Positions 1 through 6,489 of a DNA stretch of 13,862 nt are shown piece by piece. This stretch comes from Alistipes sp. (GTDB taxonomy: Bacteria > Bacteroidota > Bacteroidia > Bacteroidales > Rikenellaceae). The position numbers were made by a program, and so were the translations under genes. The notes under the pieces were generated by a model, which searched no databases, was not told the DNA's origin, and saw nothing but the letters and a program-made list of their open reading frames with translations. Location of the stretch: assembly GCA_017934845.1 (NCBI GenBank), contig JAGBIR010000124.1, forward strand, positions 1 to 13,862, given 5' to 3'. Every line of letters begins with the position of its first letter. The stretch's first letter is position 1.

Positions 1-2087
1 ATACCGCGCATCAGCGGGCCTTCGATAATCGAGGCGGGCGAGGGGTAGAGCTGCAACGCCTCCTGTAAATCATCCTGTAAAAACTCTTCGTCGCCACGTT
101 GCAGGGCTGTAGCCAAACGCTCCTCGAGGGGTGTGTCGTGACGGTTTATGTTAATGGCATCCGTTGGAGTCTCGGCTGATGCCGTGTAGTTGCCGGCAAT
201 CGATAACAGACGCTCGGTGGCATCGTCGCGTCGGCAGAGAATAACATCCTCTAAAACTTCCAATAGCTCTGCGGGGATATCCTCATACATCACTGCTGTT
301 GATGGATTTACGATAGCCATATCCATACCGGCCTTGATGGCGTGATAGAGGAATACGGCGTGCATAGCCTCGCGAAGGTAGTTGTTGCCGCGCAGGGCAA
401 ACGATAGGTTGCTTACACCTCCGCTAACACGCGCACCCGGGAGATTCCGATGAATCCACTCCGTTGTGAGGATAAAATCCAACGCGTAGCGTTCGTGCTC
501 CTTAATACCCGTAGCGATGGTAAGTATGTTTGGGTCGAAGATTATATCGTTCGCCGAGAATCCTACCTGCTCGGTAAGGATTCGGTAGGCTCGTTGACAA
601 ATCTCGGTCTTACGCTCGAAGGTCGTTGCCTGACCCTGCTCGTCGAATGCCATAACGATAAGGGCTGCACCAAGTTCTCGGATGCGTCGAGCGCGACGAA
701 TGAATACCTGTTCGCCCTCTTTTAGCGAGAGTGAATTGACGATAGCCTTGCCTTGAATAGATTTAAGGGCCGATTCGATAACCTCAAAACGTGAAGAGTC
801 GATCATCCACGGCAGACGGGCAATGTCGGGGTCGGAGGCCATAAGATTTACAAATGTGCACATCTCGCGCTCGGCATCCAGCATCGCATCGTCCATATTT
901 ATATCGAGAATCATAGCTCCGTCGGTGACTTGACGGCGTGCTATGCCGAGAGCCTCGTCGTAGCTCTTCTCTTTAATAAGACGCAGGAACTTTCGGCTGC
1001 CTGCGACGTTGCATCGCTCGCCAACATTGATAAATGCCCCTTGAGGATTAAAGCCATCAAGACCTGCAAGCCACGCAATGTGCTTACTTGGCGCGGGCTG
1101 GTGCGGTTGGGCTTTTGAGGTAGCGTTAACGATGGCGCGAATATGGTCGGGCGTTGAGCCGCAACAGCCACCAACAATGTTTACATATCCTCCCTCGATA
1201 GCCTCTGCCAGTTGCTCGGCCATAGCCTGCGGCGTTTGGTCGTAGTGGCCCATTGCATCGGGGATTCCGGCATTGGGGTATGCACTAATGTAGCAGGGAG
1301 CCATAGCTGCCAACTCTTTCAGATATGGAGTCATCTGCTTTGCGCCAAACGAGCAATTAAGACCTATGCTCAGTAGGTCGAAGTGTTGTACCGATGCAAG
1401 CAGTGCATCAAGAGTCTGTCCCGAAAGAATTCGTCCCGACTGATCGGCAATGGTAGCCGAGAGCATTATGGGACAACGTTGTCCGCGTTGAGCAAATATC
1501 TGCTCGGCTGCCGAAAGAGCTGCTTTGGCATTGAGCGTATCGAATACGGTCTCGATAAGCAATAGGTCAACGCCGCCCTCTATCAATGCGTCAATTTGCT
1601 CGGCATAGGCCTCTGCCAATGCGTCCAACGTGATGGCGCGTTCAGCCGGATTTGCGACATCGGGCGAAAGTGAAGCACTCTTGCCCGTAGGGCCTACTGA
1701 TCCTGCAACAAAACGAGGTTTTTCGGGCGTTAAGCGAGTCATTCTGTCGGCCTCGGCGCGCGCTATGCGAGCTGCCGCGAGATTAATCTCACGCACCTTG
1801 TCGGCCATGTGATACTCTTTCTGCGAGATAGCTTGCGCATTGAATGTGCAGGTCTCGATAATATCGGCTCCCGCCTCGAGATATTGACGATGGATGGCCG
1901 CAATGATGTCGGGTCGAGTCAACGTGAGCAAATCGTTGTTGCCTGTAAGACGCACGTTGTGCGATTGGAATAGCGAGCCACGAAAATCCTCCTCCGATAG
2001 GCCATATCGTTGGATCATAGTTCCCATAGCACCATCCAGCGCAAGGATACGGTGCTTGAGAAGTTCGTATATGGGGTGTTGTGCCAT
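1..2087 (-). CDS. metH: Cobalamin-dependent methionine synthase MetH, N-terminal 695 residues (3' end cut by window edge)
   Basis: Transfers a methyl group from 5-methyl-tetrahydrofolate through cobalamin to homocysteine, giving methionine and tetrahydrofolate in the cytoplasm. The reading frame is open from the ATG at 2087 to the window edge. Residues 1-325 form the homocysteine-binding barrel with the zinc ligands: C245 in LNCSFGA, and C308/C309 in GGCCGSTPDH. These fall two residues before C247/C310/C311 of the E. coli enzyme. The pterin-binding barrel follows at about 355-620 (FINVGERCNVAGS, INMDDAMLDAE, MAFDEQGQA, IFDPNI, SGGVSNLSF, HAVFLYHAI). The four-helix cap of the cobalamin region has begun where the sequence stops (IIEGPLMRG). 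The B12-binding and reactivation domains lie outside; E. coli MetH is 1227 residues, so about 57% is present. The start is 5 nt after the metF stop, so the two are very likely cotranscribed. Confidence 0.97.
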   Translation of the reverse strand, partial: MAQHPIYELLKHRILALDGAMGTMIQRYGLSEEDFRGSLFQSHNVRLTGNNDLLTLTRPDIIAAIHRQYLEAGADIIETCTFNAQAISQKEYHMADKVREINLAAARIARAEADRMTRLTPEKPRFVAGSVGPTGKSASLSPDVANPAERAITLDALAEAYAEQIDALIEGGVDLLLIETVFDTLNAKAALSAAEQIFAQRGQRCPIMLSATIADQSGRILSGQTLDALLASVQHFDLLSIGLNCSFGAKQMTPYLKELAAMAPCYISAYPNAGIPDAMGHYDQTPQAMAEQLAEAIEGGYVNIVGGCCGSTPDHIRAIVNATSKAQPHQPAPSKHIAWLAGLDGFNPQGAFINVGERCNVAGSRKFLRLIKEKSYDEALGIARRQVTDGAMILDINMDDAMLDAEREMCTFVNLMASDPDIARLPWMIDSSRFEVIESALKSIQGKAIVNSLSLKEGEQVFIRRARRIRELGAALIVMAFDEQGQATTFERKTEICQRAYRILTEQVGFSANDIIFDPNILTIATGIKEHERYALDFILTTEWIHRNLPGARVSGGVSNLSFALRGNNYLREAMHAVFLYHAIKAGMDMAIVNPSTAVMYEDIPAELLEVLEDVILCRRDDATERLLSIAGNYTASAETPTDAININRHDTPLEERLATALQRGDEEFLQDDLQEALQLYPSPASIIEGPLMRG

Positions 2088-2092
2088 AGTCG

Positions 2093-3052
2093 TTAATATA
2101 CAGCTTTTGCAATGGCTTCGATGCTTGCCGAAGCATTCATCGAATAGAAATGTATGCTCGGCACACCAGCCTGCTTTAGCTCTCGGGCCTGTGCAATTCC
2201 CCACTCGATGCCGAGCGACTTTACATCGTCGTTACTCTTGCAACGACGGAACTGCTCGGCCAGCTCTACGGGGAAATCAATATGGAATGTTTTTGGCAAA
2301 AGCGTCTGCTGCGTAAGCGACGTCAGGGGTTTGATGCCCGGAATAATGGGTACGCTAATGCCTGCTTTGCGGCAACGCTCGACAAATGAAAAGTAGCGGC
2401 TATTGTCGAAAAACATCTGCGTCACGACATATTGTGCGCCCGCTTCGATCTTCTCGCGAAGATGCTCGATATCGGTCTCGATGTTCATCGCCTCCTCGTG
2501 TTTTTCGGGATAGCCTGCAACGCCGAATGAAAACTCCTTGCCCAGCGGCTCGTGCTGGCTTCCGTCGATCATCATTCCGCGATTGAACTCCGATACTTGG
2601 CGGCAGAGATCAATAGCGTGCTGGTGGCCGTCAGCCTCGGCAACGTAGCGGCTCTCACCCTTTGCACGGTCGCCTCGCAGGACGAGCAAATCGTTAATAT
2701 CCAAGTATGAAAGGTCGATAAGTACATTCTCAAGTTCGGTGCGCGAAAAACCGCTACATATAACGTGAGGAACGGTAGGTATGCCGTAGCGGCCCTTAAG
2801 AGCAGCTGCAATGGCAACGGTGCCGGGGCGTGTACGCTCGGCAGTACGCTGAAAAACTCCGCTTGCGATCTGGCGATAGACAACTTCGCTGCGGTGGGTT
2901 GTGATATTTATATATGCCGGATTGAAGGGCATAAGGCGGTCGATGGTCTTGAATACCTGCTCGATGCTTTTGCCACGTACCGGAGGCAGTACCTCGAATG
3001 AAAATGCCGTAGGGTGTTCTGCGGCCAAAAATGAAGCTACACTCATAAACAT
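2093..3052 (-). CDS. metF: 5,10-methylenetetrahydrofolate reductase MetF
   Basis: A flavoprotein that reduces 5,10-methylene-tetrahydrofolate to 5-methyl-tetrahydrofolate, the methyl donor used by the MetH encoded next to it. The product has 319 residues, slightly longer than the roughly 296 of E. coli MetF, and covers the whole TIM barrel. Visible landmarks are FSFEVLPP with E20 (catalytic Glu, E28 in E. coli), NITTHRSE near residue 50, PHVICSGFSR near 95, LLVLRGDR with D128 (FAD-contacting Asp, D120 in E. coli), FGVAGYPEKH near 190, QMFFDN near 228 and PIIPGIKPL near 253. There is no C-terminal regulatory domain of the eukaryotic type. A second ATG two codons in (3046) is an equally plausible start, because the predicted promoter lies very close and would leave a leader of only about 10-15 nt. 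It is the first gene of a metF-metH operon. No riboswitch is visible upstream. Confidence 0.97.
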   Translation of the reverse strand: MFMSVASFLAAEHPTAFSFEVLPPVRGKSIEQVFKTIDRLMPFNPAYINITTHRSEVVYRQIASGVFQRTAERTRPGTVAIAAALKGRYGIPTVPHVICSGFSRTELENVLIDLSYLDINDLLVLRGDRAKGESRYVAEADGHQHAIDLCRQVSEFNRGMMIDGSQHEPLGKEFSFGVAGYPEKHEEAMNIETDIEHLREKIEAGAQYVVTQMFFDNSRYFSFVERCRKAGISVPIIPGIKPLTSLTQQTLLPKTFHIDFPVELAEQFRRCKSNDDVKSLGIEWGIAQARELKQAGVPSIHFYSMNASASIEAIAKAVY

Positions 3053-3066
3053 AACTTGTTATGTTG

Positions 3067-3098
3067 CAAAGTTAAGTGTTATGAATCGTTTAGCCAAG
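3067..3098 (-). promoter_or_regulatory. Predicted Bacteroidota-type promoter of metF-metH
   Basis: The minus strand carries TAACTTTG (3067-3074), a full match to the Bacteroidota -7 consensus TAnnTTTG. A -33-like CTTG (3095-3098) lies 20 nt upstream, within the usual spacing. It sits just downstream of the preceding operon's terminator and just ahead of the metF start, so metF-metH can be transcribed independently. Confidence 0.65.
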
Positions 3099-3104
3099 AA
3101 ATGA

Positions 3105-3145
3105 GTAAAAAAATAGCCGCATCATCGTTTTGCGACGAGCGGCTA
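3105..3145 (-). terminator. Rho-independent terminator of the seven-gene surface operon
   Basis: Arms 3114-3120 (TAGCCGC) and 3139-3145 (GCGGCTA) pair perfectly. Further pairing inside (3122-3127 with 3133-3138, one mismatch) closes on a TTTTG loop. On the minus strand the stem is followed by a run of seven T residues (3113 down to 3107). It begins 22 nt after the stop of the last operon gene and ends before the metF promoter. The plus strand lacks a good T tract after the stem, so the terminator reads one way. Confidence 0.9.
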
Positions 3146-3166
3146 AAGTTATAAATCGAGTTATTG

Positions 3167-4774
3167 TTAGTAGATCAACTCCATACCATCTACCCACAAC
3201 TTACTATCGCTACTTCCCGTAAAGTAGTCTCCGAGCATACTTGATGCGCAAGAGACGATGATGTGTGTAGGCTTACGCGATGTAGAGACATACTCCAACG
3301 GAATCTCTACCCTCTGCCAACCATCCGACGAATCGGTAAAGATGTGCGAACCGTAGCCGATAACGCCCTCTGATTTTGGATCGAAGAAGGTGCTACGATC
3401 GGTCGTGTTAACCTGTACGGGGCTCTCGGGAGTACCGCCAAATTTACGATAATCCCAATCACCAACGGCGATAAATACCTGACCGCGGTCTTTGTCGCCC
3501 AACTTTACATCATCGTTGTCGGGTACGGAGTCAATGCGGTCGATAACACCGCTATTGTACTTCAACCAAACCACCAACTTACGAGGACGCAACGTAAAGG
3601 GACGACCGAAGTTAACAATACCGCCCTTTGTACCAACCAAGCCGGCAAACTCGCCAACGAAGATGTTACCTGCGGCAAACTTAACGATAACCCACTGCGA
3701 CTCCAAACGTACCGAGTGTTTGCCCTCCATTTTATCCTGATTGTCGGGGATGGTGATGGCGCGACTCTCGCCTACGGTGGTCGATCCCTTGTTGCCCGAG
3801 CACCACCATTTGGTCTGATTCTCTACGATAGCCGATGCAGGATCGTAGAACGAGTAGTACTTGTTCGACTCAGCCTTGCTGAAGACCTCAAAGCCTGAGT
3901 TTGGCATCTGACGAGACTCCTCGGTAGTGAATTCATAGATGTCGGTCTGGTTCTCGCCGCTATAAGCGTAGCACTCATACTCGGTAGTAGGCTCCAAGCC
4001 CTCGATGCAAGCCGAGAAGGCTCCGCCGTCTGTCTTTATACTTGCCTTGTCAACATCAAACCAAGCAGATGTTCCCTTCTTACGATATTTGAATCCATTG
4101 TCAAGCTCGGCAATACCCGTTGCTTTTAGCCAAGCAACAGCCGTCCAAGCATCTACCGACTTCATCTCTACAAGTGTCTCGGTCTGCTCGACGTAGAGCA
4201 TCCACTTCTGGCTCTTGCCGTGGGCTGTTACGGTAACGGCCTGGCCGTGAGTAAAGTCTTTAAGTTTATCAATAGATGGGGAATAGGTTGTAATATCGGC
4301 AGGGCCGAGCTTCAGTGAAGTGACTGTAATGTCGGTAATATCCTGCTTGTCGGTAACATAGGTTACGGCGCGAAGGTTTACATCGTCAATCTCGCTTGCA
4401 CCAACCTGTCCCTCGACGGTGTAGTAACGCTGGATGTTCTGTGTGGCCGAAATAGTCCAAACATAATCCTGATAGATAGAGAGTGTAACCGATATCTTCT
4501 GCGAAAGGTCGTGTGAACCTACAATCTCCATAGACGTTTTGGTCTGCTCGTTGTCGAACTCGACGGCAGTGATGTTCACTTTGCTAATATCGGTCTGCTC
4601 GTTCAATGTAATTTCGACATTGCGTTTCTCAGAGTCAATAAACACCTCCGTTGCGCCATCCACCTGCATTGATGTAATGCGAGGCTCGATAACGGGCATG
4701 GGAAGATCATTCTCGATACATCCCACTAATATTGCAGCAAAGAGTACTGAAAGTGAAAGTAATATTCTCTTCAT
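3167..4774 (-). CDS. Lipoprotein with tandem N-terminal beta domains, FN3-like domain and C-terminal PCMD domain (operon gene 7)
   Basis: Predicted lipid-anchored cell-envelope protein of 535 residues; function unknown. The signal peptide ends in the lipobox LVGC with C19, followed by IENDLPMP. From memory this resembles the N-terminus of many PCMD/DUF5018-type lipoproteins of the phylum, and its acidic residues fit surface export. Residues 30-200 look like two similar beta domains, each ending in a YVWTISA or KWMLYVEQ strand, DUF5018-like. Residues 205-285 resemble fibronectin type III (GLEPTTEYEC). Residues 290-534 match the PCMD (putative carbohydrate metabolism) fold: NSGFE, WWCSGN, FAAGNIF, NFGRPFTLRP, VGDWDY, THIIVSCASS, GSSDSKLWVDG. 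The FN3-like and PCMD parts are clearly paralogous to those of the lipoprotein at 6490-8418. The gene starts 19 nt after the broken barrel gene and is the last of the operon. Domain assignment is good; a carbohydrate role is only implied by the family name. Confidence 0.88.
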   Translation of the reverse strand: MKRILLSLSVLFAAILVGCIENDLPMPVIEPRITSMQVDGATEVFIDSEKRNVEITLNEQTDISKVNITAVEFDNEQTKTSMEIVGSHDLSQKISVTLSIYQDYVWTISATQNIQRYYTVEGQVGASEIDDVNLRAVTYVTDKQDITDITVTSLKLGPADITTYSPSIDKLKDFTHGQAVTVTAHGKSQKWMLYVEQTETLVEMKSVDAWTAVAWLKATGIAELDNGFKYRKKGTSAWFDVDKASIKTDGGAFSACIEGLEPTTEYECYAYSGENQTDIYEFTTEESRQMPNSGFEVFSKAESNKYYSFYDPASAIVENQTKWWCSGNKGSTTVGESRAITIPDNQDKMEGKHSVRLESQWVIVKFAAGNIFVGEFAGLVGTKGGIVNFGRPFTLRPRKLVVWLKYNSGVIDRIDSVPDNDDVKLGDKDRGQVFIAVGDWDYRKFGGTPESPVQVNTTDRSTFFDPKSEGVIGYGSHIFTDSSDGWQRVEIPLEYVSTSRKPTHIIVSCASSMLGDYFTGSSDSKLWVDGMELIY

Positions 4775-4793
4775 AGTTTGTTCGCTTTAGAGT

Positions 4794-5678
4794 TTAGAGG
4801 TGGATAGTAAGACCAATGCTGATATCGAGAATATCGAGCTTGAAGTTTGCCTTCGAGAATTCACGCTCGCCGACTGTTTGACCGTCGCGGATGTAGGCAG
4901 TCTTGTTGTATGATACGCCACCAATACCCATCGATACGTGAGTACTGATATTATTCATCGGAAAGACAACGATACCCGGGTGAAGACTCAGCTTCAATTG
5001 ATGGGTACGAGCATAGGTGTTTTGCGTGCTTTGGTTGTATGCAAATACATTCTTGTTGTTGGCATAGCTCAATGCAATATCGGCAAAAACGCCAATACGA
5101 CCCTTATTGTCGAGGCCCAAATATGAGCGGTGATATACCGACGTTTGGATTGATGTGAGCTCGGTATGCAGATTCTCTACCGAGAAGTTCAAATCGTCGC
5201 TCAAAAGATCCTACTCTCCCTCATCGATTGTACCCGAAGCTGTGGTGTATTGCACGCGTACACCAATCGAACGATTGTTCTTATAAGCATAAGCAAAGAA
5301 GGGTGCAATCTTGGTAATTGCGCCGTTTGCATTTATGCCGTTTAGCAACAACATATACTCGCTATTGTTGCTCGAGAGGCTGACGTGTGAGATTTGCGCT
5401 CCCAACTGCCACTCACCTTTGGGGATAATCAAGTGCTGCTTAAGTCCGCGGCTATGCTTTTTGCCTACGGTATCTTTTTGAATAACCTCACCCAGAACAA
5501 TCGGCTTACGCTGCTTCTTGTCATGATTCTCAACCTGTGCGGCAGGTGCTGCCTGAAGCTCTGCTACGGCGGCATTATCTACTGCCGGAGCTACGCTCTT
5601 TACCTCTTGCGCTGCTGCTGAAGCCGCTACTGTAACGGCTACGCCAAGAATTATAGTCTTAATAATACTTTTCATCAT
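4794..5678 (-). pseudogene. Outer-membrane beta-barrel protein interrupted by an in-frame TAG at 5211-5213 (operon gene 6)
   Basis: One reading frame of 295 codons is split by a single internal amber codon. The first part (5678-5211) gives 155 residues: a signal peptide cleaved near A23 (SAAAQ), an Ala/Pro- then Lys-rich extension of about 60 residues, and the first barrel strands from KGEWQLGAQ (residue 88). After the TAG the same frame continues to 4794 with the rest of the barrel, ending in SIGLTIHL. Both parts align with the intact barrel at 5688-6425 in the same order and spacing: NGINANG with DINSDG, NNRSIGVRVQY with DNMSLGVRFAY, KLSLHPGIVVF with SLGLNPGLIAF, ISIGLTIHL with FSIGFGLAYYL. 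The simplest reading is a recent nonsense mutation or a base error. A TTG at 5202-5204 with purine-rich sequence before it could in principle restart translation, but a barrel without its N-terminus and signal peptide is unlikely to work. Readthrough is the third option. TAG also ends the S9 peptidase gene in this window, so general reassignment is unlikely. Confidence 0.85.
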
Positions 5679-5687
5679 AACAGTGTT

Positions 5688-6425
5688 TTAGAGGTAATAT
5701 GCCAGACCGAAACCGATCGAGAAGACATTGACTTTGAAGTTGATTTGCGTTGACTCGCGCGAACCTTTGTAAATCTGGTTGTGTATCTGATCTACTGTGT
5801 TGTATTGCAGACCCAACATTCCAACGTTGACCTCAACGGCCAAGCGATCGTTTACAAAGGCGATAAGGCCCGGATTGAGTCCCAACGAGAGACTCAACGA
5901 CTCCTCGTATGTACCCTTTACGTTGACCTTGTCGCGGCCGTTGATAAGTTTCGCCTGACCAAGGCCTACGGCTAACTGAGTCTCGTTGAAAATAGCAAAG
6001 CGCTTCGAGTTGCCGAGAGGAATGTAGTTACGATAGACAACCATTCCCGTCAGGTCGTGGCTGAGCGAGTAATAATCTCTTACGTCAATCTCGATATCCT
6101 CGATGCTGATGTTTGCCGTATTGACGTGTAGCTTATTACGGCCATAGGCAAAGCGAACACCCAAGCTCATATTGTCGCGTATGGCGTAGCACACTACGGG
6201 GCTTGCCGTAAAACGATAACCGTCGGAATTGATATCCTCGATGATAAGGAAACGGTAATCGGTGTTCGAGTGGGTAGAGTATCCCACCTGACCGCCAATC
6301 ATCCACGTTCCCTTCTCGATGAAGGATGTGGAGTTGAGGTCGAAGCCTCTATCATAACGCTGTGCGCGGACGTTCACTACGCCCGCGATGCACAACATTA
6401 CGATTGATAAAATCACTTTTCGCAT
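5688..6425 (-). CDS. Small outer-membrane beta-barrel protein (operon gene 5)
   Basis: Predicted outer-membrane protein of 245 residues. A type I signal peptide is cleaved near VRA-Q (residue 21). The mature part is a series of alternating amphipathic strands separated by turns, starting at KGTWMIGGQVGYS (residue 38) and finishing with the aromatic, hydrophobic strand SIGFGLAYYL typical of outer-membrane barrels. I estimate 10 to 12 strands. It resembles the broad porin-like or OmpA-like barrel group of Bacteroidota but has no peptidoglycan-binding domain, and I recognise no specific substrate. It lies between the PCMD lipoprotein gene upstream and its own interrupted paralogue 9 nt downstream, and may act as the outer-membrane partner of the lipoprotein. 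Two hairpins sit in the 64 nt before its ATG, one touching the start codon, which suggests separate translational tuning within the operon. Confidence 0.85.
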   Translation of the reverse strand: MRKVILSIVMLCIAGVVNVRAQRYDRGFDLNSTSFIEKGTWMIGGQVGYSTHSNTDYRFLIIEDINSDGYRFTASPVVCYAIRDNMSLGVRFAYGRNKLHVNTANISIEDIEIDVRDYYSLSHDLTGMVVYRNYIPLGNSKRFAIFNETQLAVGLGQAKLINGRDKVNVKGTYEESLSLSLGLNPGLIAFVNDRLAVEVNVGMLGLQYNTVDQIHNQIYKGSRESTQINFKVNVFSIGFGLAYYL

Positions 6426-6440
6426 ATCGGTATTTCCGAT
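6426..6440 (-). promoter_or_regulatory. Small hairpin abutting the start codon of the barrel gene
   Basis: On the minus strand ATCGG-AAATA-CCGAT forms a perfect 5-bp stem with a 5-nt loop. Its last base is directly followed by the ATG at 6425. The other operon leaders I inspected are unstructured and A/T-rich, so this one stands out and may lower or gate initiation. The stem is short and could be fortuitous. Confidence 0.4.
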
Positions 6441-6447
6441 TTGTGCC

Positions 6448-6474
6448 GCCGCTCTCCCTTTTTCGGGAGAGGGC
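6448..6474 (-). other. GC-rich intercistronic hairpin without T tract (attenuator or mRNA-stability element)
   Basis: Arms CTCTCCC (6452-6458) and GGGAGAG (6465-6471) pair perfectly across a TTTTTC loop. The stem extends by three more pairs (6448-6450 with 6472-6474) past one bulged base. It lies between the PCMD lipoprotein stop (6490) and the barrel start (6425). No T run follows on the minus strand, so it is not a canonical terminator. It could set the ratio of lipoprotein to barrel by protecting the upstream mRNA or by partial termination. Confidence 0.6.
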
Positions 6475-6489
6475 GACAGATTTAGTTAC

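Noticed and set aside
1894..2316. 140-residue open frame on the plus strand
   Set aside because: It overlaps both metF and metH, whose products match their families throughout; the plus-strand peptide has no recognisable features.
3053..3060. Palindrome AACTTGTT just before metF as an operator
   Set aside because: It is eight bases and not a perfect inverted repeat. Such matches are expected by chance in an A/T-rich leader.
4794..5204. Independent 136-residue gene starting at TTG 5204
   Set aside because: It has no signal peptide and is only the second half of a barrel whose first half lies in the same frame directly upstream, so it is better read as part of one interrupted gene.
5211..5213. 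Reassignment of TAG to a sense codon in this genome, as in some gut phages
   Set aside because: The S9 peptidase gene ends at TAG right before an intrinsic terminator, and the other genes that end inside the window end in TAA. The surrounding genes are chromosomal in character, not phage.
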